Shown here piece by piece: positions 34,301-42,636 of a stretch of DNA of 61,118 bases. Source of the DNA: Winogradskyella sp. (GTDB lineage: Bacteria > Bacteroidota > Bacteroidia > Flavobacteriales > Flavobacteriaceae). The stretch covers positions 1 through 61,118 of the forward strand of contig NZ_JANQOM010000030.1 of NCBI RefSeq assembly GCF_028289625.1. The letters run 5' to 3'. How positions within the stretch are numbered: the stretch's first letter is position 1; each line of letters begins with the position of its first letter. The notes below the pieces were generated by a model. It was not told the DNA's origin and did not search any database. It was given only the letters and a program-made list of their open reading frames with translations. The position numbers and the translations under genes were made by a program.

Positions 34301-37098
34301 CTTCATTAACCATTTCTAATAACATTGATGCCACTACTGTACCAGTTACGGCAACAGGAACCTATCAAATAGGGCCTTTTCCATTTATGGTTGACGTAGT
34401 TACGACAATAAGTAACGATCAAGACACTAATTGTGTCATTAATAGCCCTGCAATACAACTATTGGCTTGTCCGCCAGAAAATGACAATCCTTGTGATGCG
34501 ACTGTTGCAGTAGTCAATAGTGATATTTTATGCGAAGTCAGCACGCCTGGTAGTATTATTGAAGCCACGCCTTCGGGTGTTCCTGACCCTTCATGTGGTA
34601 GCTCTGCGGATGACGATGTTTGGTTTCAATTTGTTGCCGAAAGTGAATTTCATTTAATTTCTTTAGCTAATGTTGTAGGTAGTTCTGCTACAGATATGGA
34701 TATTTCTATTTACGGAGGCACCTGTGATAACTTAACTGAGTTAGCCTGTGTTGCTGATTTTAACGACTGGTCAATTACTACACCATCGGTAACAATAGGA
34801 GAAACTTATTTTATTAGGGTAAATTCTGGTGGTACTGACTCTGAGGATACTACATTCGATTTATGTATCACTCCATATATTGCACCCGTTAATATAAGTT
34901 GTGACTTGGCAGAAAACTTCTGTAGTGGGAGTGACGCACTTGATGTTCAGTATAGTTATAATACTATTAATTTTCTTCCTGGTCTAGGAACGATAGATTG
35001 TCTGGGTACTACACCAAATCCAACCTTTTCTCTTATAGAGCTTGGAAGTTCTGGTGATATATTATTGGAAATAGTTCAAAATTCTGCATTTGATGCTAAT
35101 GATAACCCAATCGGTGACGAATTAGATGTTGACTTTTTACTTTGGGGACCATTAGATCCTAATGGTGATGTTTGTGTTAATGGAGACGCCTCAACTATTA
35201 ATGCTCCATTTGTAGATTGTAGTTTTTCGCCTGATGCTGTTGAAAATGTTGTACTTACTGGCGCTCAAGAGGGGGAACTATATCTATTATTGATAACTAA
35301 TTGGATTCCTTCTACTAGCGTTTCTCCCAACCCAGGTGTAATTCAAATAAGACAAACTAATTTAGGTGACCCCGGAGCGGGTAGTCTTATAGCAGATCTT
35401 GAGGCAGAACTTATCAGTAACGAAGTTGTTATTGATTCTACTAACGATCCTATGGAAGTTGATGAAGTTTCAGTTTGTGGTTTTGATTCTGTTACTATTG
35501 AAACCGATTCACCTTTTGCTGATACGTTTATTTGGTTTGAAGACGGTTTTGAAATATCTGGTGAAACATCAAGTACGCTAACAGTTCCAACTGGAGGATT
35601 TGGTCTAGGGGCCACCAACTATCAAGTTCAGGCTTTTGATAATCAGTGTGGTGCTGAGGCTTTTTCACAAATTGTAATCATAAATTTCTACGATGATGCT
35701 GGCACCGTTGATCCGCAAAACATTACTATTTGCGATGGTCCTAGTTCTGATGGTGTTGAAGATTTTGATTTAGATCAGTTAACAACAGACCTTGGCTTTG
35801 GACCTGACTTTACCGTAAGTTACTATACCAGTACTGCAGACGCAAATATGGCTACAGGTGCTGTATCTTCACCATATTCGTCGTCAGGTGAGACATTAAT
35901 CATTAGAGTTGAAGATACCGACGCGTCTAATGATGGCTTCTTGGGTTGTCGTCAATTATCCCAAGTAGAACTAGTAGTGCTTCCTGCTCCTTTAATTGGT
36001 ATGCCTGATAATCTTGAGACATGTTCTGCTCTTACTAATGCTGAATTTACTTTAACTGATAATGACAGTGCTACACTAAATGGTTTAAATACTGCTGATT
36101 ATACCGTAACATACCATAATAGTGAAATGGATGCTGAAAATGATACTGGTGCTTTAACCTCGCCTTACAGCGGTACCAATGGTGAAATTATTTACGTAAG
36201 ATTGGAAGAGAATACAACAGGTTGTTATAATATTGCTTCTTTTAGTCTCATAATAACTACACCAACTCAGACAGCTACTAGCCAAGACATTGAAGAATGT
36301 GATGATAATGATGACCTATTAGACGATACTGCAGATTTTGACTTAAGTGCTCATACAAGTGTGGTGTTAGGAAGTCAAAACCCATCTAACTTTAACGTGA
36401 CTTACCATACGTCTCAATCTGATGCTGACAACAACACAGATGCTTTACCAGACATCTATTCTACAGCTAGTACTACAATTTATGTAAGGGTTGAGGATGC
36501 TACATTACCAAACTGTTATGTTACTAACTCATTTAATTTGGTAGTTTTAGATGAAGTGACTGCAACAATTGAAACAAATGTATTCTATTATGACGACGAT
36601 ACCAACGAGTTTTTATTGTGTCCTGAAGCAGATTCTGGCACTTTGCTAACATTAGTCCCACAAGGTTTTAATGTTCAGGATGTTTCTATCCAGTGGTTAT
36701 TAGATGGATTTGATATTACTGGAGCAACCGGATTATCCTATGAAGCTGTGTCGCCAGGAGATTATGCTGCTGTTATAACACTTAATGCCACAGGCTGTAG
36801 TTTTACCGTTTCAGATCTTACAGTTGTCGAACTAGAAAATTGTGTTATCCCGCAAGGTATTTCCCCAGGAGTATCAGTTGGCTTCAACGACACTTTTGAT
36901 TTAAGATATTTTGACGTTACACGTTTAGAAATCTTTAATAGAAATGGAACGCTTGTATACTCTAGGGATAACTATACCAATGAATGGGTAGGCCAAACCA
37001 ATGACGGCGAAGAGCTTCCAGTTGGTACGTACTTCTATACCATGGTATATGAAGGTGGTACAAAAACACGTAGTGCTTGGGTATACATTAACAGATAA
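31357..37098 (+). CDS. Giant T9SS type B adhesin with repeated Fn3 and choice-of-anchor J-like domains
   Basis: The 1913-residue protein has a signal peptide (about 1-20). An N-terminal beta domain (about 20-195) is followed by a fibronectin III-like domain (CPTPTGLDAMGVTSDEAQLSW), then a jelly-roll, MAM-like domain (FTAPYTEDFENSGSIPLCW, about 290-462). The same pair is repeated about 262 residues later, followed by a third Fn3 (about 725-815), a CUB-like region, and several acidic beta domains resembling SprB-type modules (YTVTYHNSEMDAENDTGALT). The last 80 residues are a type B gliding-type sorting domain (RLEIFNRNGTLVYSRDN, LPVGTYFYTMVYEGG, WVYINR). It should be exported by T9SS and act as a surface adhesin or matrix-binding protein. 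Its PorP/SprF-like partner gene follows directly. Confidence 0.92.
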   Translation: MKKITLLLLLFMMLFYSNAQVTIGAGNLQTENGPFEAYFGFSYVQTIYLASEINASGDISDIQWYYSGTSALPNSQDLTIYMAELPRTEFADTNDWEPISSFTQVYTGGITVTAGVEGWVTITLDAPFTYTGTGNLVIAVEENSPGFDQFSDDFYNTQVTTNRSISFFSDSVNPDPLAPPTANNIDVTIANIILGGITQSCPTPTGLDAMGVTSDEAQLSWTENGTATTWNIEIVPEGSMQTETPTNTGVSNPFMASGLTPATNYTYYVQSDCGGEVSAWAGPFAFSTECVTFTAPYTEDFENSGSIPLCWAMDGGEDWFFDVAADVGGEHVGDDGVVTGTTASNGYFAWADSSGNDGPRTLTSPLIDISSLAVPTLSFYLISDNEGNANSNLDVEVWDGAAWNNLGTFNTNTNGWELRILDLSGLTITGDAQVRFIFSETVTGDFYDDIAIDDVTLDEAPACFNPTFLTATNITATEATLSWTQDGTVTQWNVEIVTAGTAPTGTATDTGVPNPFMASGLTPATDYEYYVQADCNGNLSGWVGPFAFSTECVTFTAPYTEDFENAGTIPLCWSMDGGEDWFFDVAADVGGEHVGDDGVVTGSTASNGYFAWADSSGDEGPRTLTSPLIDVTGLTVPALSFYLISDNEGNANSDLNVEVWDGAAWNNLGTFNTNTNGWELQILGLSGLTITGDIQVRFIFSETVPSDFYDDTAIDDVTIDEAPACIAPSGLTASNINGTSADISWNANNSETSWEYVLAPAGTGEPSGSGTTVAATSVPLSGLDFSTSYEVWVRADCGANGFSDWAGPLLFETPIQTDFTLDCTSGGPLTQDYCYDNDGEDTPLIFTFTSNDGTPLNLIFNSGFIENNWDELVVLDSDGTPFPGWEPGPPGFGNGNFGNAGDISGLVFQSSGDTISWYINSDGSVSCVTGSTGNPLIENGINYTVSCATCINPEATYTVVDDCENGDQFLIDVDITSLGDATSLTISNNIDATTVPVTATGTYQIGPFPFMVDVVTTISNDQDTNCVINSPAIQLLACPPENDNPCDATVAVVNSDILCEVSTPGSIIEATPSGVPDPSCGSSADDDVWFQFVAESEFHLISLANVVGSSATDMDISIYGGTCDNLTELACVADFNDWSITTPSVTIGETYFIRVNSGGTDSEDTTFDLCITPYIAPVNISCDLAENFCSGSDALDVQYSYNTINFLPGLGTIDCLGTTPNPTFSLIELGSSGDILLEIVQNSAFDANDNPIGDELDVDFLLWGPLDPNGDVCVNGDASTINAPFVDCSFSPDAVENVVLTGAQEGELYLLLITNWIPSTSVSPNPGVIQIRQTNLGDPGAGSLIADLEAELISNEVVIDSTNDPMEVDEVSVCGFDSVTIETDSPFADTFIWFEDGFEISGETSSTLTVPTGGFGLGATNYQVQAFDNQCGAEAFSQIVIINFYDDAGTVDPQNITICDGPSSDGVEDFDLDQLTTDLGFGPDFTVSYYTSTADANMATGAVSSPYSSSGETLIIRVEDTDASNDGFLGCRQLSQVELVVLPAPLIGMPDNLETCSALTNAEFTLTDNDSATLNGLNTADYTVTYHNSEMDAENDTGALTSPYSGTNGEIIYVRLEENTTGCYNIASFSLIITTPTQTATSQDIEECDDNDDLLDDTADFDLSAHTSVVLGSQNPSNFNVTYHTSQSDADNNTDALPDIYSTASTTIYVRVEDATLPNCYVTNSFNLVVLDEVTATIETNVFYYDDDTNEFLLCPEADSGTLLTLVPQGFNVQDVSIQWLLDGFDITGATGLSYEAVSPGDYAAVITLNATGCSFTVSDLTVVELENCVIPQGISPGVSVGFNDTFDLRYFDVTRLEIFNRNGTLVYSRDNYTNEWVGQTNDGEELPVGTYFYTMVYEGGTKTRSAWVYINR
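31960..33531 (+). repeat. Tandem duplication of an Fn3 plus jelly-roll unit inside the adhesin gene
   Basis: Two units of about 786 bp (262 residues) lie head to tail. The best conserved part is 32218-32744 against 33004-33530, where long runs of bases are identical (for example GTAACCTTTACCGCACCTTA in both). Synonymous differences are scattered throughout, so this is a diverged duplication rather than an assembly error. Confidence 0.85.
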
Positions 37099-37125
37099 TC
37101 AACTAACTTGAATCAACTTAAAATA

Positions 37126-38037
37126 ATGAAAAAACTCTCAATTATAGCGGTATTGCTCTTGGCTTTTCAAATGCATGGGCAACAAGATCCTCAGTACACG
37201 CAGTATATGTATAATATGAATATTATCAACCCTGCATATGCTGGTTCTAGGGAAAACCTCTCCTTTGGATTATTATACAGAAATCAATGGACAGCAATAG
37301 ATGGTGGCCCAGAAACTGGAACATTTTTTGGTCATTCTCCAATTGGTAATAACCTTGGATTGGGTTTATCTCTAATTTCAGATCGAATTGGCCCCGTAAC
37401 GGAAACCAATACTTATGTTGATGTGTCTTACACATTAAAATTTGGAGGAGAACATCGTTTAGCCTTCGGTGTTAAAGCTGGTGCAACATTTCATGATATA
37501 GATCTTACAAGTGGTAATGTTGATGTTATTGATCCCGGAGACCCCTTCTTTGGTATTGGAATCAATGAGACCACACCTAATATCGGTGCAGGTTTATTTT
37601 ACTATACCAATAAATACTATATATCAGTATCGGTACCTAATATGTTATCTTCAGTGCATTTAGATTCTAATGGTAATAAAATTGGTTCTGAAACTCAACA
37701 TTATTTTATAACTGGTGGTTATGTATTTGATTTGTCGCCTAATACTGAATTAAAGCCTTCTTTTATGGTTAAATCGGCTTTTGATGCGCCTACTTCTTTT
37801 GATGTTAACCTTAATGCAAGGTTTTTTAAGAAGTTTGAAATTGGAGCTTCCTATCGGTTAGATGATTCAATTTCCGGTTTAGTCAATTTTGCACTATCAC
37901 CTTCTATAAGAGTGGGTTATGCCTATGATGCTGTATCTTCCGAGATTGAAGCATTTGCACCTGCATCCCATGAGGTTATGTTGCTATTTGATCTTAATTT
38001 CCCGAAACGTGTTTCTCGTTCACCTAGATACTTTTAA
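37126..38037 (+). CDS. PorP/SprF-family T9SS membrane protein
   Basis: A 303-residue protein with start at MKKLSIIAVLLLAFQ (37126), 27 bases after the adhesin stop; an in-frame TTG further upstream is not needed. The signal peptide ends at MHGQ. The mature N-terminus QDPQYTQYMYNMNIINPAYAGSRE and LLYRNQWTAIDG are the family signature, and alternating strands suggest an outer-membrane barrel. In Flavobacterium johnsoniae SprF is needed for secretion of SprB, a type B adhesin encoded next to it. The same pairing is seen here. It should be required for export or display of the adhesin upstream. Confidence 0.93.
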   Translation: MKKLSIIAVLLLAFQMHGQQDPQYTQYMYNMNIINPAYAGSRENLSFGLLYRNQWTAIDGGPETGTFFGHSPIGNNLGLGLSLISDRIGPVTETNTYVDVSYTLKFGGEHRLAFGVKAGATFHDIDLTSGNVDVIDPGDPFFGIGINETTPNIGAGLFYYTNKYYISVSVPNMLSSVHLDSNGNKIGSETQHYFITGGYVFDLSPNTELKPSFMVKSAFDAPTSFDVNLNARFFKKFEIGASYRLDDSISGLVNFALSPSIRVGYAYDAVSSEIEAFAPASHEVMLLFDLNFPKRVSRSPRYF

Positions 38038-38056
38038 TCCGTTAAGCTAAACAATT

Positions 38057-39973
38057 ATGAAAAACTTAAAAATATTTTTATTTATTGCGTTGATGAGTAG
38101 TTTATGCTTAACTGCTCAGAACAGTGACACAAAAAAGGCTGATAAGCAATTTTCTAGATTTGAATTTGTTAAGGCAGCAGAGAGCTATAATAAACTTATT
38201 GAAAATGGTAAAGGTAGCCCTTATGTTTATGCGCAACTAGCAGAATCTTATTACAATATCTTTAGTACTGTTGAAGCTGAAAGATGGTATGCAAAGGCCT
38301 TAGAAACATCTAACGATCCAGAATTGATTTACAAATATTCGGAAATGCTTAAGGCTAATGGAAAGTATGAGGAGTCCAACCAACAAATGGAAAAATTCGC
38401 TTCGATGCGTCCTTCTGACAATAGAGCTACAGCATATAGAAAGAATCCTAATTATTTACCTAAAATCTTAGAACAAGGTAAAAAGTTTAACGTTCAAGAT
38501 GCTGGTTTTAATTCTGAGCAATCAGATTTTGGTGGCACTATCTATGATGGTAAGCTATACATAGCTTCTGGTCGTAATGACAATCGTAAAACCTACGGAT
38601 GGAATCAAGAACCTTTCTTGGATATTTATTCATTATCAAAAAACGCTGATGGTTCTTATCAGGCTGCTACATTATTAAATGACAAAATAAATACCAAATT
38701 TCACGAAGGATTGGTATCTTTTTCCCCAGATGGTAACACCATGTATTTTACAAGGGAAAGTTATTTTGAAAAAGACTTTCAAAAAGACTCATTAAGCAAT
38801 GCCAGATTTGGGCAATTATATCTTTTTAAAGCTACAAAGTTAGGATCGGATTGGGATACTGTAGAGAGTTTATCCATCAACAGTGAAAATTATTCCGTAA
38901 AAAATCCTTCTGTTAGTCCTGATGGTAAAACCCTATATTTTTCATCGAATATGCCAGGAGGTTATGGTCTGTTCGACCTGTATAAAGCACCTATTAATGA
39001 CGATGGTACAATTGGTGAACCAGAAAACTTAGGTCAAAAAATTAACACTGAAGGACAAGAAATGTTCCCTTATATTAGTAGTAATAACACACTCTATTTT
39101 TCATCTAATGGTCATTTAGGGCTTGGTGGAATGGACGTCTTTTATACTAAAGAAATTGATGGTAAAATGGCTCCTATTAGAAATGTGGGTATTCCTATTA
39201 ATAGTAATGGTGATGATTTTGCATTTACAATAGATGAAGAATCAGAAGAAGGTTTTGTTTCTTCTAATAGAGATGGCGGGCAAGGTAGTGATGATGTCTA
39301 TGCCTTTAAAAAATTACAACCGCTTTGTGATGTTCTTATAACAGCTACTGTCTTAGATGATACTACAAGAGAACCTTTAAGCGGTGCTTCAGTTTCTTTA
39401 TACGATGCCCAAGGTAATAAAGTTGTATCCAAAACGAGTAACGAGCAAGGTGTTGCTGAATTTATTGTTGAATGCGAAAATGACGTTGAGCTAGAAGTGG
39501 TTATGGAAGACTTTGAAAGCAAAAAAGTTCAAGTAAGCGGAACAAGTGAAGAAGAATTAACCGTTCAGATTTCTTTAGACCCAATAGAGGAAATTATTAA
39601 GCCAGAAGAAATTGTCTTAAACCCAATTTATTTTGATTTCGACAAATCGAACATTACGGCTAAAGCTGCATTTGAATTAGACAAATTAATTCAAATCATG
39701 AACAAATATCCAGATTTAGTTATTAATGCTACATCGCATACAGACAGTAGAGGTTCTGATTCCTATAACAGAAGCCTTTCGCAACGTAGAGCCAAGAGTA
39801 CACAGCAATATGTAATTTCTAAGGGTATTGATGAATCTCGTATCTCTGCTGAAGGAAAAGGTGAAAGTGAGCTTAAAGTAAAGTGTGGTTCTAACTGTAC
39901 TGATGAAGAACATCAACAAAACAGACGTTCAGAATTCTTAATAGTTAGTGGAGGACCTCAAGCTCAAAAATAG
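38057..39973 (+). CDS. OmpA-family protein with TPR and PD40 repeats
   Basis: A 638-residue protein. A signal peptide (about 1-20) is followed by TPR-like helices (SRFEFVKAAESYNKLIENG, YVYAQLAESYYNIFSTVEAE), a PD40 propeller with repeats such as SFSPDGNTMYFTRES and SVSPDGKTLYFSSNMPGGYG, a carboxypeptidase-regulatory/Ig-like domain (VLDDTTREPLSGASVSLYD), and a C-terminal OmpA peptidoglycan-binding domain (NPIYFDFDKSNITAKAAFEL, SHTDSRGSDSYNRSLSQRRA). The layout matches proteins encoded after PorP/SprF in T9SS adhesin operons, related to PorE. It probably links the outer-membrane complex to peptidoglycan. It lies 19 bases after the SprF-like gene. Confidence 0.92.
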   Translation: MKNLKIFLFIALMSSLCLTAQNSDTKKADKQFSRFEFVKAAESYNKLIENGKGSPYVYAQLAESYYNIFSTVEAERWYAKALETSNDPELIYKYSEMLKANGKYEESNQQMEKFASMRPSDNRATAYRKNPNYLPKILEQGKKFNVQDAGFNSEQSDFGGTIYDGKLYIASGRNDNRKTYGWNQEPFLDIYSLSKNADGSYQAATLLNDKINTKFHEGLVSFSPDGNTMYFTRESYFEKDFQKDSLSNARFGQLYLFKATKLGSDWDTVESLSINSENYSVKNPSVSPDGKTLYFSSNMPGGYGLFDLYKAPINDDGTIGEPENLGQKINTEGQEMFPYISSNNTLYFSSNGHLGLGGMDVFYTKEIDGKMAPIRNVGIPINSNGDDFAFTIDEESEEGFVSSNRDGGQGSDDVYAFKKLQPLCDVLITATVLDDTTREPLSGASVSLYDAQGNKVVSKTSNEQGVAEFIVECENDVELEVVMEDFESKKVQVSGTSEEELTVQISLDPIEEIIKPEEIVLNPIYFDFDKSNITAKAAFELDKLIQIMNKYPDLVINATSHTDSRGSDSYNRSLSQRRAKSTQQYVISKGIDESRISAEGKGESELKVKCGSNCTDEEHQQNRRSEFLIVSGGPQAQK

Positions 39974-39995
39974 TCTTGTTAATAAATCATTTATC

Positions 39996-40032
39996 AAAAA
40001 GCCTATCAAATTAACAAATGATAGGCTTTTTT
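39996..40032. terminator. Terminator after the OmpA-family gene
   Basis: AAAAAGCCTATCA / TGATAGGCTTTTTT gives a stem of at least 8 G+C-containing pairs with A/T flanks and a 10-nt loop. It closes the adhesin-sprF-ompA transcript. Confidence 0.85.
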
Positions 40033-40078
40033 AAGACTATCCACGTATTTTTAATATCTATTAATCAAACATTTATTA

Positions 40079-40543
40079 ATGAAAAAAAAACTGCTCTTTT
40101 TGACACTATTAGGTTTTGCTCTCCAGATGACAGCTCAAAATCATGTACTTTCTTCAGGTTCAGACAGTGAGTCATCAGCAGGAAAAGTTACTTATTCTGT
40201 TGGCTTAATCCATTATAAGGAAGCAACAGGAACTGGTGGAAGTTTGTCTGTTGGATCGCAAATACCTTTCGAAGTTTCAGAAACCCTAAGTATAGACGAG
40301 TTTAATAATTTAACGCTTAAAGTTTTCCCAAATCCAACGGAGAATTTTTTGAACGTTCATTTAAATTCTGTGGATGACTTTACCTATCAAATTATAGACT
40401 TATCCGGTAGAACTGTAACATCTGGAGAGTTAAATACATTACAATCTAAAATCGAACTCACATCGCTCGAAACTTCAATTTACATCTTTAATATACTTAA
40501 AGATAATACCATTGTTAAATCTTTTAAAATTTCAAAAAAATAA
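40079..40543 (+). CDS. Small T9SS type A sorting-domain protein
   Basis: A 154-residue protein: signal peptide ending at LQMTAQ, a short mature part (HVLSSGSDSESSAGKVTYSVG, IPFEVSE) and a C-terminal type A sorting domain (LTLKVFPNPTENFLNVHLNS, YQIIDLSGRTVTSGELN, IYIFNILKDNTIVKSFKISK). The passenger is only about 70 residues. This N-terminal segment is common next to T9SS repeat proteins in Bacteroidota, but no function is known. It lies 3 bases before the repeat protein gene, so the two are surely co-transcribed. Confidence 0.85.
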   Translation: MKKKLLFLTLLGFALQMTAQNHVLSSGSDSESSAGKVTYSVGLIHYKEATGTGGSLSVGSQIPFEVSETLSIDEFNNLTLKVFPNPTENFLNVHLNSVDDFTYQIIDLSGRTVTSGELNTLQSKIELTSLETSIYIFNILKDNTIVKSFKISKK

Positions 40544-40546
40544 TCC

Positions 40547-41539
40547 ATGAAAAACTTATACTTAACTGCTCTGTTATTCTTTATCTCTTTTGTTTCTTTT
40601 GCCCAAGCGCCCGAGTTAATGAGTTATCAAGCCTTAGTGCGCAATGCAAATGGTGACTTAATTCAAGACACGTCTGTTGGAATAAGAATTAGCATATTAC
40701 AAAATTCAGAAACAGGAACAGCAGTGTATACAGAAACCCATACCGTTTCTACAAATGAAAATGGATTAGTTACTTTGTCTATAGGTTCTGGTTCAACTTC
40801 TGATGACTTCGCTTCCATTGATTGGGGCGATGGAACTTACTATATAAAATCTGAAACCGACCCGACAGGTGGCACCAATTACACCATTGAAGGTACTAGC
40901 CAGTTATTGAGTGTGCCATATGCTTTGTACGCTAAAAATTCAGGGGACAGTTCGAATAATACAAGCAACCCTGTCTCATCCGAAGAAGCTAGTTCAAGTT
41001 TTGCCTTTTCCGATAACATTAGTGATACAACCTATGCATTAAGTATTTCTACAGGCACGTGGGTAGCTCAAAGTGGTTCAGGAACTATTGTCGCTTCTAA
41101 TGGAAATTTTGCATTTTCAGACAGTATCAGTGATGATACATACGTTTTTGATCAATCAGAAGGTGCTTGGATAAGTCAAAGTGGTTCTGGAACTATAATT
41201 GGATCTGGTGGAAATTTTGCGTTTTCTGATAGTATCAGTGACACGACTTATGCTTTCAGTCAATTTACAGGAACTTGGATTAGTCAAAGTGGCTCAGGGT
41301 CTATGATAGGCTCTAATGGAAATTTTGCGTTTTCTGACAGTATCAGTGATACAACCTACGCTTTCAATCAATATACAGGCACTTGGGTAAGTCAAAGTGG
41401 AAGTGGTTCGCTAGTAGCCTCTAATGGTAGCTTTGCATTTTCAGATAGTATTAGTGATATGACTTATGCTTTCAATCAATCTACGGGCACATGGGTTGGT
41501 CAAAGTGGTTCTGGATCAATTGTTGGTTCAAATGATTAA
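40547..41539 (+). CDS. Secreted protein with five 36-residue tandem repeats
   Basis: A 330-residue protein. A signal peptide ending at SFVSFAQ is followed by a conserved N-terminal domain of about 110 residues found at the head of many Bacteroidota surface proteins (APELMSYQALVRNANGDLI, YYIKSETDPTGGTNYTIEGT, LLSVPYALYAKNSGD). A Ser/Asn-rich linker precedes five direct repeats (residues 152-330) with consensus FAFSDSISDTTYAFNQxTGT followed by WVSQSGSGSIVGSNGN. No C-terminal T9SS sorting domain is present; the protein stops within the fifth repeat. The repeats are aromatic, Ser-rich and near-neutral, like a solenoid or fibre. The secretion route and function are unknown. Confidence 0.8.
   Translation: MKNLYLTALLFFISFVSFAQAPELMSYQALVRNANGDLIQDTSVGIRISILQNSETGTAVYTETHTVSTNENGLVTLSIGSGSTSDDFASIDWGDGTYYIKSETDPTGGTNYTIEGTSQLLSVPYALYAKNSGDSSNNTSNPVSSEEASSSFAFSDNISDTTYALSISTGTWVAQSGSGTIVASNGNFAFSDSISDDTYVFDQSEGAWISQSGSGTIIGSGGNFAFSDSISDTTYAFSQFTGTWISQSGSGSMIGSNGNFAFSDSISDTTYAFNQYTGTWVSQSGSGSLVASNGSFAFSDSISDMTYAFNQSTGTWVGQSGSGSIVGSND
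41000..41536 (+). repeat. Five 108-bp tandem repeats
   Basis: Repeats start at 41000, 41108, 41216, 41324 and 41432 (the last lacks one codon). All are in frame and exactly 36 codons long. They are most alike in units 3 to 5. Copy number could vary between strains. Confidence 0.9.
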
Positions 41540-41574
41540 ATGATAGAAAGCTAAAGCAACTTAAAATCTAGATT

Positions 41575-41604
41575 AATAACGCTCTGATTTCTCAGAGCGT
41601 TATT
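41575..41604. terminator. Bidirectional terminator between convergent genes
   Basis: AATAACGCTCTGA-TTTC-TCAGAGCGTTATT, a perfect 13-bp stem with a 4-nt loop, lies between the stops of the repeat protein (41539) and the YCII lipoprotein (41607). The T-run is weak but the stem is strong. Confidence 0.7.
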
Positions 41605-41606
41605 TG

Positions 41607-42122
41607 TTATCTCAATGGAAACCCTTTCGCTGCCCACCAAGGATGGACTTCTATTACCAATCGGCCTGCTTTAACCATTGGGTCGGCATTGGCTAAACTG
41701 TCTGCCATTTGTAGGGTAGGTACGTTGTATATGGTAATACCTTTAATATCACCATCATCACCAAAAGGTCCTGAAATATCGGCATATCCCAACTCGTACA
41801 TTTTGCCTAAATGTGCCAAATGTTCGTTTTGTAATTTGGATGCTTCCTCCTCATTTTGATTACGTATTGGCCCTCGTTTTAAAAATGCAATAAAGTACTG
41901 CTGCATCAATGTAGTGTCATTGGTCTTTTCATCGACGTAATCGAAAACTTGGTAGCCTTTATCCACAAGTTTTGCTTTTATTTCAGCAATAGACTGTTCT
42001 TTAATAGTTTCAATATCCGCTGTAGCCTCATTAGCTAATTCCTCTGCACCTATCTTTTTATCTTCATTATTGCAAGACACAAGAACACAAAACACTAATA
42101 GCGCTAAGATTATTCTTTTCAT
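41607..42122 (-). CDS. YCII-domain lipoprotein
   Basis: A 171-residue protein. The start MKRIILALLVFCVLVSC at 42122 overlaps the stop of the upstream CYTH gene by one base (TAATG), giving translational coupling. Lipidation is expected at the cysteine of LVSC. The linker is rich in Glu and Ala. The C-terminal half is a YCII/dimeric alpha-beta barrel domain (YFIAFLKRGPIRNQNEEEA, HLAHLGKMYELGYADISGPF, ADPMVKAGRLVIEVHPWW). YciI-type domains are small, often with an active-site His-Asp pair, but activity is generally unproven. Confidence 0.85.
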   Translation of the reverse strand: MKRIILALLVFCVLVSCNNEDKKIGAEELANEATADIETIKEQSIAEIKAKLVDKGYQVFDYVDEKTNDTTLMQQYFIAFLKRGPIRNQNEEEASKLQNEHLAHLGKMYELGYADISGPFGDDGDIKGITIYNVPTLQMADSLANADPMVKAGRLVIEVHPWWAAKGFPLR

Positions 42123-42595
42123 TATTTCCAATATTTATAAGGTTGTTTACTTAATTGCGAGTTATAATATCTAATATCACCTGTAACTTCCTTCCCTAAC
42201 CATTTAGGTTTCTCAAAAGCCTCTTCTTTTGATTGTAGCTCAATTTCAGCAATAATTAAACCCTCGTTATCACCAAAAAACTCATCAATCTCAAAAATAT
42301 GGTCACCAGATTTTACCTCATAGCGTATTTTATCAATAATAGGTTTTTCACGTAGTTCTAATAGTGATTCAGCTTCTTGTTTAGAGATTTCCTTTTCCCA
42401 TTCAAAACGTGATAAACCATCATCGGAAGATTTTCCTTTTACCGTTATATAGCCTGTATCCTCTTTTAGCCTTATACGCACCGTTCGTTCTTTATGTGTA
42501 TTCAAAAAACCTTGCTTGATAACATAGCTTTTTAAAGCTTCTTCTTTAAATTTTTCTGACGTTACTAAAAACTTACGTTCAATCTCTTCAGCCAA
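42122..42595 (-). CDS. CYTH-domain protein (triphosphate tunnel enzyme family)
   Basis: A 157-residue protein with the N-terminal ExExK signature EIERKFLV (residues 4-11), followed by paired basic/acidic strands TVRIRLKEDTGYITVKGKS and FEIDEFFGDNEGLIIAEIEL that form the triphosphate tunnel. Bacterial members are mostly inorganic tripolyphosphatases, with a few class IV adenylate cyclases. No cyclase-specific context is seen, so a tripolyphosphatase role is more likely. Confidence 0.9.
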   Translation of the reverse strand: MAEEIERKFLVTSEKFKEEALKSYVIKQGFLNTHKERTVRIRLKEDTGYITVKGKSSDDGLSRFEWEKEISKQEAESLLELREKPIIDKIRYEVKSGDHIFEIDEFFGDNEGLIIAEIELQSKEEAFEKPKWLGKEVTGDIRYYNSQLSKQPYKYWK

Positions 42596-42636
42596 AACAG
42601 CTAAGATTTAAGGTGATTAATGCCTAAATTTACATT

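Noticed and set aside
41000..41536. Regular 108-bp repeats as a possible CRISPR
   Set aside because: Units are longer than CRISPR repeats, have no unique spacers and are in frame within a coding gene.
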